Shown: one piece after another, positions 1-10,509 of the stretch
Layout: each line of letters opens with the position of its first letter
Position numbering within the stretch: the stretch's first letter is position 1
From: Flammeovirgaceae bacterium
Lineage (GTDB): Bacteria > Bacteroidota > Bacteroidia > Cytophagales > Cyclobacteriaceae
DNA length: 48,192 nt
Direction: 5' to 3'
Assembly: GCA_016709845.1 (NCBI GenBank)
Contig: JADJMA010000021.1
Coordinates: 1 to 48,192 of the forward strand
The notes under the pieces: model-generated
The model's database searches: none
Told to the model about the DNA's origin: nothing
Seen by the model: the letters and a program-made list of their open reading frames with translations, nothing else
Made by a program: the position numbers and the translations under genes

Positions 1-1246
1 GCTGTCGCATTCAAAGTAGAATGTGCGGCGTTAACAGAGCAGCCATTAATTGTCCCTGTAACATCAAGCGCGCCTTCTTAATAATTGTAATCACTACATC
101 ACTCAGGCATAAAATTAAACGTGCTGGTGGCGGCTGCTCCTGCGATTATCTACGGAAATACAGGTACGTCTGCGGCTGTTACGTACCATGATCGTCTCTA
201 TATCGCCTGCATATTGATAATTCACGGCAGCTCAACTCCGTGGTGAGGTTCCACAAGCAACAAATGGATTCTGCCGTGAACCCTCTGCTCCGCAACCAGC
301 CTGAACTTTTATATACTGGCTGGCCGTGGCCGTGAACCGACCAACGATTATAGTTCCGGTCCGTTAATTAACTAAAAGGAGCCTTTAACTCTGGTCAGCT
401 GTCCGCATTCAAAGTGAAATGTGCGGCCATTGACAGAGCAGCCGCATTAATTGTCCCTGTAACATCAAGCGCGCCTTCACAATAATTATAATCCACACAT
501 CCCCCGCCAGGCGCCGAGTAAGCATTTTACGGTAGCCTGCTCTGCGCGATTATCCACAGGAAATATGGTACGTCTGCCCCCGGCTGTTAAAGCCATAATA
601 GTCCGTCTCTATATCTGTGCTACTGCCTTCTGATAATTCTGACAGTTTAACTCCAAACGGAGTGAGGGAGTTCCACAAAGCAACAGGCTCGGATTCTGCA
701 GCCAAACCCTCTGCTCCACCAACCAGAACTGAACTTTATATACTGGCTGGCTGGCCGTGGCCGTGAACCCAAACCAACGATTATGGTTCGGTCCGTTAGT
801 CCAGCAAGAGCCTTTTGCTCTGGTCGGCTGTCGCATTCAAAGTAGAATATGCGGCATTGGCAGAACAGCCATTATTGTCCCATAACAACATCAAGCGCGC
901 CTTCACCAATAATTATAATCCACTACATCACTCAGGCATAAAATGCGACAGTGCCCTGGTAGCCTGCTCAAAAAAAGCGTGTGATTATCCACAGAAGTAT
1001 AGTACGTCTGCCCGGCTGTTAAGCCGCCGTGGTCCGTCTCTATATCTGACATGCTGCCTTGATAATTCCCCAGCTGGCTCAACTCCGTGAGTGAGGAGTT
1101 CCACAAAGCAACAAATGGATTAAATGGAACCTCTGCTCCACCAACCAGAACTGAACTTTTATATACTGGCTGGCCAATGGCCGCGGAGCCCCGACCAGAC
1201 ATTATAATTTCGGGCCGTTGGTCAACAACTTTCCTTACTTTGATCA
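1..1246 (-). repeat. three tandem ~420-bp repeat units
   Basis: Units run 1-397, 398-826 and 827-1246. Each begins, on the plus strand, with gctgtc(c)gcattcaaagt and ends near ctggtc. A degenerate fourth start lies at 1247. Unit lengths (397, 429, 420) differ by indels only; the coding unit is probably 420-423 bp, a repeated protein domain read on the minus strand. Confidence 0.85.
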
Positions 1247-1401
1247 GCTGTCACATTAATGTGGTAGAGGCCCCATTCGCAGGCATAGATTAATAATGGA
1301 TGAAACATCAATACACTGTAATTATCATTTCGCAGAATGAGCTGGGCCAAAATTAGGAAAACAGAATAAAAGAAAGCCCTGTCTAGTATATTCTTCTTCA
1401 T
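1..1401 (-). CDS. secreted repeat-domain surface protein, N-terminal part (frames broken)
   Basis: Read leftwards from an ATG at 1401, the protein starts MKKNI and continues into a hydrophobic stretch (FYSVFLILAQLIL) that looks like a signal peptide. Three copies of a domain of about 140 residues follow. Each copy shows NRWFxFTATAS, QPVYKVQ, VGGAE, NPFVALWNSSLTEL, GLTAGQTYY, SVDN and CLSDVVDYNY, but these pieces lie in different frames because of many indels. From memory, very similar domains occur in large secreted proteins of Cytophagales that carry Ig-like or gliding-associated C-terminal domains; a role in adhesion or at the cell surface is inference. The C-terminus lies beyond position 1, so no secretion tag can be seen. 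The extreme frame breakage fits poor consensus in a repeat. Confidence 0.6.
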
Positions 1402-1896
1402 GTCACCGTAATAGCAAAGATTCAATTACTGTAGTAAAGAGTTAATCCAACAAATGTAGCGATTGTGACCCAAATCTGACGTTGAAAACTCCATATGGAT
1501 TTTCGACTGGACTAGAGGAAGGAGGCAAGTAATTTAAACTTTTTTTAGGTGTAATACAGGAATTTCTAGCCGCAAAGGTGACGGCAAGATAAAATCAACA
1601 ACTCCAACTAACAAACTAAAAACTCCGTTAGTGATTTTTCATTGTCAGGGTTTAAGTAAGAAGTGCTTCGCTATCAATTTAGTTTTATGTGCGAATAGAT
1701 ACAGATCTGTACGCAACTGAACACTTCGCTTTTAGGTGTTCTGCTTTTAAATGGATTTGAGGCTGTTTTCTTTTTGGCATTATTGTTAATACTACAATTA
1801 GGAATTAATTATTGAAAATTGCCACGAAGGCACTATGACACGAAGAAATAATAAATACATAGTGGCTTAGAGTCTTAGTGGCGGAATACATTTCAC
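1402..1896. other. intergenic region, 495 bp, between divergent genes
   Basis: No gene is supported here. It separates the repeat protein (minus) from padR (plus), so both promoters should lie in it, but no clear TTTG/TAnnTTTG pair was found. It holds a block at 1631-1654 that recurs at 24208-24231 and an imperfect inverted repeat at 1821-1882. Confidence 0.6.
1821..1882. repeat. imperfect inverted repeat of the CACTAAG type
   Basis: The left arm gccacgaaggcactatg pairs imperfectly with the right arm catagtggctta...cttagtggc, giving a long interrupted hairpin just upstream of padR. Similar CACTAAG/CACGAAG-rich intergenic elements are scattered in many bacterial genomes; a role here is unknown. 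Confidence 0.45.
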
Positions 1897-2241
1897 ATGA
1901 AGAAATATCAACTTGGTGAATTTGAAGAAGTAGTTATGCTTACCGTGGGTGTTCTATACAAAGACGCCTATGGAGTTTCCATTAAAAAAGAAATTGAATC
2001 GCGTTTAACGCGGAAGGTAAGTGTGGGCGCATTACAGTCTGCATTGAAACGGTTAGAAGATAAGGGCTACCTAAAATCATTTGAAGGTGAGGCCACCGTA
2101 GAACGAGCCGGTCGCCCTAAAAAATATTTTCAAATTACGGCACTCGGTAAACGGGCTATGGAGTATTCGAAGAGTACAAGGGATGAACTATGGAGTGCAA
2201 TACCGAAGGTGGCTTGGGGGGCAAAGATCGTTGGCTTATAG
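1897..2241 (+). CDS. PadR-family transcriptional regulator
   Basis: An intact 114-residue protein with a winged-helix DNA-binding fold typical of PadR: starts MKKYQLGEFEEVVMLTVGVL, then YGVSIKKEIESR, a recognition-helix region VSVGALQSALKRLEDKGYL, and a wing with GRPKKYFQIT. It is short, without the long C-terminal dimerisation domain of classic PadR, as is usual for regulators found next to FtsX-type permeases in Bacteroidota. It sits 64 bp upstream of two prefix-domain permeases on the same strand, so control of that operon is the likely job. The ligand is unknown. Confidence 0.9.
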   Translation: MKKYQLGEFEEVVMLTVGVLYKDAYGVSIKKEIESRLTRKVSVGALQSALKRLEDKGYLKSFEGEATVERAGRPKKYFQITALGKRAMEYSKSTRDELWSAIPKVAWGAKIVGL

Positions 2242-2247
2242 ACATTA

Positions 2248-2291
2248 GACGTAAGTAGCAAGAAGTTCTAACATCTTATGTTACTAACGTC
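2248..2291 (+). promoter_or_regulatory. nested dyads between padR and permease A, possible operator
   Basis: A perfect dyad taacat-ctt-atgtta lies at 2269-2283. It is nested in a wider imperfect inverted repeat (2248-2260 against 2279-2291, 11 of 13 pairs). PadR operators are commonly ATGT/ACAT palindromes, so this could be an operator or an attenuator. Function is inferred from position only. Confidence 0.35.
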
Positions 2292-2305
2292 AAAGAAGAA
2301 TTGAA

Positions 2306-4592
2306 ATGAAAACAAATCCTCCGCAACTTCCCCCTACGCTTCTTCCGCTGGTTCTGCCATCCAAAGTTGCTGAAGTACATAGAGGGCGATTTGATTGAGT
2401 TGTATGAGGAACGAGTAAAAGAAAAAGGGAAGCGAACAGCAGATATAAAATTTTTAGGAGATGTCTTATTCCTATTTAGACCAAGCATTATCCGACCAGC
2501 AGAAGGACATGAACAATTAAACAGTTACGGTATGTATAAAAGTTATTTTAAAATAGGGTGGCGCAATTTGTTAAAGAACAAAGGCTTGTTTGCGATAAAC
2601 ATCTCCGGGCTTGCGCTGGGCATTGCCACTTGTCTTATGATCATGATGTTTGTAGTAGACGAACTCAGTTTCGATCGCTACAACAAGAAAGCCGATCAGA
2701 TTGTTCGCGTTGTTTTAAAAGGAAAGGTTAACGGTGAAATAATTAAAGGAAGCCGTAACCGCTGCACCCGTTGCAGCCACGTTAAAAAACGAATTTCCGA
2801 AGTGCTTGAAGCTACCTGACTAAGAAGAGTAGGCACACCCAAGATAACCTACCAGAACAATATGTTTAGAAACAGCAAGGCCGCGTTCGTAGATCCAAAC
2901 TTTTCGATGTATTTACACTTCCTTTCATTCAGGGCGATGCGAAAACTGCTTTGCTCCTGCCCAATTCAATTGTCATCACAAAAGAGCAGGCTGAAAAATA
3001 TTTTGGAAAAGAAGACCCCATTAATAAGCTGCTGGAATTTAAAGATGCGAAGGAGCAGTATAAAGTAACAGGTGTAATTGAAAAGGTTCCGGCCAATTCA
3101 CATTTCCATTTCGATATCTTTGCATCGATGGAAGGATTGGCACACTCGAAAGAAGATAAATGGTTGGAGTCAAATTATTTTACCTACCTGGTTCTTGAAA
3201 AGGTACCGACATCAAAACCTTTGAAGCAAAAATGCCAGCCATTATTAAAAAATATATGGGGCCACAAGTTTCTCAGTTAGGAATGACTTTTGAAAAATTT
3301 CAAGAAAGTGGAAATGAAATTGGTCTTTTTTATTCAACCCCTTACAGACATTCACCTGTTTTCTGATTCTGCCGGCACCAGTGAATTAGAGCCCGGAGGT
3401 GATATCAATTCCATTTATATTTTCGGAGCCGTAGCACTCTTCATGCTACTTATTGCCTGCATCAATTTCATGAACCTCTCCACGGCCGGAGCAACCAAGC
3501 GTAGCAAGGAAGTAGGCGTTAAGAAAGTATTAGGTTCTCAAAAAAATCAATTGGTTCATCAATTTTTAATTGAGTCATTCATATCCACCGCAGTCGCGAT
3601 GATCTTAGGCATTTTGATTGTAACTCTTTCCCTTTCATTATTCAATCAACTTTCAGGTAAAGAATTAGAAGCTACCTTTTTATTAAATCCAAAAGTATCA
3701 GCTGTGCTTTTAGGGTTAGGCATCTTCATCAGTTTGTTAGCAGGAAGTTATCCGGCATTCTTTCTTTCATCCATCAAACCCATTGCCGCCCTTAAAAATA
3801 AATTCTCTAATGGTGGCAAGAGCAAAGGCATTCGGAGTGCACTTGTGGTTTTTCAATTCGTAATTTCAGCCACGCTTATTCTGGCAATCATTATTGTTAG
3901 TCAGCAAATGTCCTTTATACAGGACAAAAATATTGGCTATAACCGCGATCAGCGAATTGTACTTAGGGAATCATACTTGTTAGGTAAGAATGAAAACGCA
4001 TTTAAGAATCGTCGCTGCACGAACCCATTGCTCCCTTAATGATGCTTAACAATCCCTATGGCGGATTGATTATAAAAACAAAGACGGCTGAAATGGCTGA
4101 TCTTATCGAAAGCATCCAAGCAAAGTGGCAAGCCTTTGATGTGGAAGAGCCATTTACGTATGCGTTACTCGATGAGTTATATAATGAGACTTATTTGGCT
4201 GAGCAAAACATGGGCAGCATTCTAAAAATCTTTGGATTCCTTACTATTCTGGTTGCCTGCCTGGGGTTATTCGGTCTGGTAACGTTTACTGCCGAGCAGC
4301 GGGTAAAAGAAATTGGCGTTCGGAAAGTCTTAGGTGCTGATGTTTTTCAAATAGTTTCTATCCTTTCAAAAGACCTCATGGTGCTGGTGGCTATTTCATT
4401 CATCATTGCCTTTCCTCTCGGGTATTATTTAATGGACAAATGGCTTCAGGACTTTGCGTATAAGATTGACATCCACTGGTGGGTTTATATTGTTGCGGAG
4501 TAAGTACGTTGGCAATTGCGCTTTTAACCGTGAGTTTCAAGACAGTAAAAGCTGCGTTGGCTAATCCAGTGGAGAGTTTGAGATCGGAATAA
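2306..4592 (+). CDS. permease prefix domain 2 / FtsX-like ABC transporter permease A (frameshifted)
   Basis: The ATG at 2306 opens MKTNPPQLP; after an early frame break comes FFRWFCHPKL and YIEGDLIELYEER, the N-terminal prefix region found on permeases linked to PadR regulators. From about 2530 the MacB/FtsX permease follows: SYFKIGWRNLLKNKGLF, a first membrane helix, a large periplasmic domain, then ACINFMNLSTA and EVGVKKVLGS, a second helix block, and LVACLGLFGLVTFTAEQR with EIGVRKVLGA near the end. The C-terminus (SFKTVKAALANPVESLRSE) is in another frame and stops at 4592. Breaks lie near 2340, 2760, 2860, 3210-3290, 4000-4040 and 4495. The locus spans about 762 codons, slightly under the usual ~800. 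No ATPase partner is in the window. Confidence 0.85.
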
Positions 4593-4665
4593 AAATTCGT
4601 TGTTAGACATTCGTTATTCGCTAACAAAAAGTCTAATGTCTTGATACTCACGAACAACAAATTGA

Positions 4666-7267
4666 ATGAAAACAAATCCTCCAAAATTATTTCTCCGCTT
4701 CTTTCGGTGGTTCTGCCATCCGAAGTTGAAGAATACGATTGAAGGAGATTTGATAGAATTATATGATGAAAAAAGGCTAAAAGTGGAAAGCTGAAGGCTG
4801 ATTCATTATTTATTAAAGATGTACTCCTGCTTACGCGAAGCATCATAAAACCAATTGAAGGATATCAACAATTAAACACCTACGGTATGCTAAAAGTTAT
4901 TTTTAAAATCGGATGGCGCAACTTAGTAAAAAACAAAGGCTACTCCTTCATCAATATTGGTGGTCTTGCTATAGGCATGGCGGTAGCATTGCTCATCAGT
5001 CTTCGGTATATGATGAATTGTCTTTTAATAAGTATCATGAAAATTATCAGACGATTGCTAAAGTCTATCGAACTGGAAACTCGCGGTGGTGAAACGCAAG
5101 CGAATACGGCACACGTCCCTGGATTGGGAACTCTTCTAAAAAAACTGAATACGGTTCTCATTTTAAAAATGTAACCATCATGCGTACTGGCACTGAAGAC
5201 CGCGTGTTGGCCTTTGGAGAAAAGAAATTTACGCAAAGCGGCTATTTCATGCAGGCTTCGGGTGCTGACATGCTGAGCTTAAAAATGATTAAAGGTTCCC
5301 TGACAAGGGTTAAAGGAGATGAAGTCGATTTTCTCTCTGAGACATTGGCAAAAAAACTATTTGAAGAAACTGATCCAATCAATCAAGCAGTAACGATGGA
5401 TGCTAAAACAGAGTTGACGGTGACTGGGGTATATGAAGACATCCCCTAAGAACTCTGAATTTGGTGACGTTTCTTACTTTGCCCTTTCGAATTATATATT
5501 GATGGTTGGACTACTGTTGATGTGGGACAATTATTTTACATACATCTACGTTCAGATTAATCCGAAGAAAGTTTTGAAAGTATTTCAGGCATTATCAAAG
5601 ATGTTATGCTGGCGACATTCCAGAGAAAGAGTCGAATCAAAACCCCGAAGTATTCTTGCATCCCATGAGTGAGTTGCATTTAAACTCAGAGTTTGAAGAA
5701 GGTCGATTAGTCACCAGCAAACGAATGATGACGGTTTGGTATTTTAGTGCGATTGGGATATTTGTTTTAGTATTAGCGTGTATCAACTTCATGAATTTAA
5801 GTACCGCACGTTCGGAGAAAAGGGCAAAAGAAGTTGGCATCCGTAAATCGATTGGCTCGCTACGTAGTCAGTTGGTTCAACAATTTTTTGGCGAAACATT
5901 ATTGATAGCTACAATTGCTTCTGCTACTGCATTGATCGTGGTGCAGATAAGTTTACCATGGTTCAACGCGGTGAGCGATAAAGATATGGCTCTTCCTATT
6001 ACTCTTCCGTTATTTTGGATTAGCATTATAGGGTTTACTCTTTTGACTGGTTTACTGGCTGGAAGTTACCCTGCCATTTACTTGTCGTCCTTCAATCCGG
6101 TCAAAACATTAAAAGGAACTTTTAAGACCGGTAGATTCGAAGCACTTCCGAGAAGGAGCACTAGTTGTAATTCAGTTCACGGTTTCCATTACGCTTACTA
6201 TCGGGACAATTATAGTTTATCAGCAGATTCAATTCGCAAAAAATCGACCGATTGGTTATTCCAGAGAAGGCTTGATTGGCATTCGCGCTTCCCAGCCCGA
6301 GTACAAAGGTGCGTATCAAACGCTGAGAAATGAATTAAAGCAAACGGGAACAGTAGAAGAAATAGCGGAAGCCAACTACGCAATTACAGATACGCGTGGG
6401 TGGAATGGCGGGTTCTCCTGGCACGATCAGAAATTTGACCCATCGTTCAATACAATTTTTGTTACATGAATATGGTCAAACTGTTGGTTGGAATTTACAG
6501 ACGGTCGACTTTTCACGTGAGTTTCCCAGCGACTTATCTGGAATAGTAATCAATGAATCTGCACTTAAAATTTTGGGGTTAGAAAATCCGGTTGGAGAAT
6601 TGCTGACCTGGGCACCTGAGGGAACAGATAGGGGCACCTACAAAATATTAGGCGTTGTAAAAGATATGGTGAAAGGTTCGCCTTATGAGCCAACCGATCC
6701 TTCCATTATTTTTCTCTGAAAATGACATGCGGTGGCTATACATAAAAATAAAAAAGCCAATCGTAAGCGCTCATCGAGGCGTTGCCAAAAATTCAATCTG
6801 TTCTTTCCAGTATTGTTCCATCGGCTCCGTTCGATTACACGTTTGCCGATGAAGCCTACGGAGCAAAGTTTCGCGCAGAAGAGCGCATTGGAAAATTAGC
6901 AACACTTTTTAGTGCGTTAGCCTTGCTCATCAGTTGCCTGGGATTATTTGGGTTAGCTTCCTTTATGGCTGAGCAACGCACCCAAGAAATCGGCATTCGT
7001 AAATAATGGGCGCTGGTAATCAGTCGTGGAAAATGTTGTCAGGGATTTTAGTACTAATGTTGTTATATCATGTGGGTTAGCTATTCCTATTTCATTTTAC
7101 TTTATGAATAGCTGGCTTGGGCAATACGAATACAGAACTACTATTTCGTGGAACGTTTTTATTATTACCGGAATGGGGGCACTGACTGTAACCCTATTAA
7201 CAGTAAGTTTTCAGGCGATCAGCTGCTTTAATGAATCCGCAAAAGTTTGAGGTCGAGTAATTCTTAA
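4666..7267 (+). CDS. permease prefix domain 2 / FtsX-like ABC transporter permease B (frameshifted)
   Basis: A paralogue of permease A, 73 bp downstream and opening with the same MKTNPP and FFRWFCHPKL. The prefix (TIEGDLIELYDEKR) is followed by a frame break, then FKIGWRNLVKNKGYSFINIG and the MacB-type layout: helix, periplasmic domain, ACINFMNLSTARS with EVGIRKSIGS, GLLAGSYPAIYLSSFNPVK, second periplasmic domain, and CLGLFGLASFMAEQR with EIGIRK. At least nine breaks are visible (for example 4790, 5010, 5170, 5440, 6170, 6290, 6470, 6720, 7005). The last codons (AALMNP, SLRSS) reach a stop at about 7265-7267, overlapping the stop of the convergent receptor gene. Export of lipophilic molecules is typical for the family; the substrate is unknown. 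Confidence 0.85.
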
Positions 7268-9215
7268 AACACAAGTTCTATCGTTATTAATATTCTTCCC
7301 GGGCGCGGTAGGTTACCCCAATCCAAATGATTGTGATAGGTTTTTTGTCGGTAGATTTTCTATTCCTGCATTGACAAAAGTTGTTTTCTGTCCCAATTAA
7401 ATTTATAGCCCGACCGAAGATTAAAAATAGAATACCCGGCCGTTTCATCTTCACCAAAAGCAGCGTTGATGTTTTGCTGTCTGGAAGCGCTTTCATTTTC
7501 AAATTGAGCGTTGAAGTTTTAACACTATAACGAAGAGATGTAGTGATGGTTAAAGGTGGGATCAGTGGAAGTGGAGTGCCTTCAAATCCAAGCCTCGTGT
7601 GCACTTAGCTGCGGGTTATAAACTGGGTTTTTGAAAATTAGCAAGCACACCGGCTTCCCTCCCGCCAATGTTGCCGAAGGTATGTTCTCATAAATCTTTA
7701 CGCACGCGGTGTCATCACCGATAATTCTGGATGAATGGCTGAAAAATATAATCAGGAAGATAATTGTAAAAATCCTGCAGCCGCCAACCTGAACCCGATC
7801 GGTGAAATAACTTAACGTAAGATCGGTAGACCAATTTTTTTCAGGAACCAAATCCGGCTGGCCTATGTAATCGTACCCATCGTACCGATTGAATAGATAA
7901 AATCCGGAATGATTCGCTCAGAGTCGGCAATCGCTCGCCATATCCGGCATGAACCTCGGCAACCCAGTTTCCGGACTTGATCAATTGTTTCAGTTTAACA
8001 TTAAAACGTACCGGTAATTTGCTGATACCCCGATTGAACATTAGGATAAAACACCTGAAGTTGATCCATACCAAAGCCTTCTTGTAAAGTTGTATTGGCC
8101 CAATCCACACGACCATTGATAAACAATTGAGTGCTGCGAGTTATTTTGTATACGTCATTTAAATAGAATCCTACATCCGATCTTCCGGAGGCTGGCCAGG
8201 TTTGCATGTACATAGACGAGCCGCCTTCCGGGTACATGGTCATCTCTGCTAACACCTGATTGTGGAAATAATCTGTCCGAAAGGAAATTGTGTGTTTATC
8301 AGACGGATGAAAATTTCCTTCTACAGATCCACCAGCCGTTGTACTGGTACCAGGCATATCCATGTGCATCACTACATTTTCGCGATGGCTATCATCCATG
8401 GCATGGAAAACTGAATTAAAATAAATTTTTGTATTCAGATTTGTATTCGTTCATGCAAGGCGGAAACGTTGGTACCTACCGAGTAAATTCTTGCTTTGCC
8501 GAACCCACATCCATCGGCAATGCCGGAAAGCCAATGTTCCATCCATCGTCAAAAGGCACTGGCTTGAAGGGTATCTTGACCAACGGCCCACTTACCATTT
8601 GCACTCAGATTTATTTTTTTCGTACTGCGAATAAGGAATCACTGCGCCACCGCCAGCGCGATAATCATCTGCTTTGCGATAATTAAGACTTACATAATAA
8701 GCACTTTTTTTGCGCGCGTAATTGGCGTAATGACTATTGAATCCGTTCCATGCCGATTGATAACCGAACCCAGCCCATTGACACAGGTTTTGAGGATAGC
8801 GTTGCTTGTGCCAATTGCATATCCACCGAACCACCCACGGTAGTACCTAACTTCGACCCCTCAGAGCCCAACGTAGCCTGAATACTTTTTAAGTTTTGTG
8901 GTTCGATATAGATAGATACCGGATCCATTTTGTCGGTGCAGGCACCAAACATTTTCATTCCATCTATAGTGAGATTAATTTGTCCGCCTGTATTCCGCGC
9001 AGCGGGTTCTTGTCCGTAGTTTCCTCTGGGATTAATACCCTGAAAGGCGAAAGAATTTCTTCCTGGTTGCCGGTTGGTCGCTCTAAAATTCGGACATATC
9101 ACCTTCTTGTATGGCCAGGCTTTCCTGCTCTGAAAGTAAATGTGCCGTATCCGCAGATTGTGCGGGCCCACAACAACAAAATTCAACAGGCAACAAATCA
9201 ATCTCGATGGATTAC
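7264..9215 (-). CDS. TonB-dependent outer-membrane receptor (frameshifted)
   Basis: Read leftwards. A short hydrophobic start region with PAQSADT leads into a plug domain: NSFAFQGINPRGNYG, NTGGQINLTIDGMKMFG, then ACTDKMDPVSIYIEPQNL and SKLGTTVGGSVDMQLAQA. The GACTDKMDP motif resembles plugs of the OprC/NosA copper-receptor group as I recall them, so a metal ligand is a reasonable guess. The barrel follows in several frames (for example ISFRTDYFHNQVLAEMTMYP). The true C-terminus HLDWGNLPRPGR...ELVF ends with a terminal aromatic residue, as barrel proteins do, and its stop is at 7264. Breaks occur about every 250-400 bp. A YtkA-like lipoprotein lies just upstream, probably in the same operon. 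The start is uncertain. Confidence 0.8.
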
Positions 9216-9219
9216 AATA

Positions 9220-9943
9220 AATATGACCTATTCAACCCCACACATACAAATCAGTTACAGTGCGCCGTTATCTTCAAATTGGCCAACCACCGGCATTGTA
9301 ATTTCCTTTATAATGACCTGGTTTGCATGCGTGGGGTTACATTGTTTGGAGCCATGTGGCCGAGGCATCTCGGGAGTCACACAACAATTCACGCACTCAT
9401 TGCCTACCTTATTATAAACCATTACCAATATTTCTTTCATCCTTTGGGAGCTATAACCAACAAATTTTTCGCTGGCATCGGTTATGTCTCTGCGTTTGTT
9501 GGATTGCCAACAGTAACAGAAAGCTTGCCATCCCTGTTTTATTGGCTGAATTTTGAATTTTAATCTCGTTCCACGCTCCCATCGCCCGGAGGCATGATAA
9601 ACAGTAACGCTCCCTGAAATAAATTATTAACCGCATCTGCTGCGGGTTCTCCCACTGGGCAGGAGCCTATGCCGCCCATCATCGACATCTCTGGATAAAT
9701 TCAATAGTCGCCCTTTGTTAATCTGCTTCCCTCACTAGAGTCGTAGAGGGTATAAAAATATTATTGTAGCCTGCAAATGATCCTGGTCTGACCAAACTCA
9801 ACTTTGGTAGCTGCACAATGGCAAAGCCTTCCGCAATCTTTGTAAGATCGGCCGTAGGGTCTATCTCAATTTCGTTATCGGTACAGCTGAAAGCCGCGGC
9901 CGTCAGAATAAATAAAAGTATATTTTGAAAATAAAGTTTTCAT
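9220..9943 (-). CDS. YtkA-like domain lipoprotein (frameshifted)
   Basis: From an ATG at 9943 the sequence MKTLF leads, after one frame break, into LLFILTAAAFSC, a lipoprotein signal with a lipobox cysteine. Two related segments follow, each with the YtkA-type pattern: GYNNIFIALYDSSEGSRLTKG then PEMSMMGGIGSCPVGEP and LLFIMPPGDGSW; later ITDASEKFVGY, VTPEMPRPHGSKQCNPTHAN and HYKGNYNAGGW. No single frame covers it, so it has no long ORF and is easily missed. YtkA/FixH-like proteins are extracytoplasmic and some occur near copper genes. The C-terminus (about 9220) is approximate and abuts the receptor gene. Confidence 0.6.
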
Positions 9944-10029
9944 AGTAAGTAAAAATTAATAAGAATGGTAAACACATCCGTTCCGCTTTATGGCGGGAAG
10001 GATCTATTCGTTTTTAAAAAATATCCTGA

Positions 10030-10418
10030 TTAGGAAAGGAAAACAGAGATTAAACTGGGCGGGCGAAAAAGATCCGAAATCAACTCAAAGTGATAGTCAT
10101 CACTCAAAATGAAATGTTGCTTCTTTACATAGGAAAAACTAACTATTTGTTGACTCCGCTCAAACTCAACAAACCCGATTGGGTAATTCTCAAATTTTAA
10201 GGAAGGTAAGGAGACGGGATCACGACTCTTGTTGGGTTGCATTTCCAGCTTTGCATCAAAATGCACTTGCCATCACATTTAATTCCGGCTTAGCTTTAAT
10301 AATAACAGTACTTCAGCAAAAAATCCTGATCCGAATAATACTCCAAATAAGGAGACAGGGGCCTGAGCAAAGCGATCAGGTATAATAAAACAAATGATAT
10401 GGCAACAATCAAGCGCAT
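10030..10418 (-). CDS. small membrane protein with CDGKC motif (frameshifted)
   Basis: An ATG at 10418 opens MRLIVAISFVLLYLIALL, one membrane helix, then SPYLEYYSDQDF. After a frame break the sequence AGIKCDGKCILM shows a CxxxC pair in a CDGKC motif, and the last ~78 residues (LEMQPNKSRDPV to SLISVFLS) are in a third frame, ending at 10030. Total about 130 residues. I recall small proteins of this layout next to copper-related TonB receptor genes in Bacteroidota, but know no assigned function. The gap to the YtkA-like gene is 86 bp, same strand. The two cysteines could bind metal or form a disulfide; this is inference. Confidence 0.55.
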
Positions 10419-10509
10419 TACTCCTGCAAAGATAAATCGTTTATAATCAGTATAAAGAAATACCGTCAGAATAAAGTATGATAAATGTCATAGTAAATTA
10501 TACTGCCCG

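Noticed and set aside
1..1246. Regular repeats that might be a CRISPR array
   Set aside because: Units are ~420 bp, continuous and code for a protein domain; there are no short repeats with unique spacers.
4604..4640. Inverted repeat agacatt...aatgtct before permease B as a second PadR site
   Set aside because: Arms are only 7 bp with a long spacer and do not match the dyad before permease A.
8896..9417. A 173-residue plus-strand ORF
   Set aside because: It lies antisense to the receptor plug and YtkA-like lipoprotein, whose motifs are clear on the minus strand.
9451..9636. Minus ORF with a hydrophobic stretch (ASFLLLLAIQQ) as a small secreted protein
   Set aside because: The stretch is an out-of-frame reading of the YtkA-like lipoprotein; flanking family motifs lie in the other frames.
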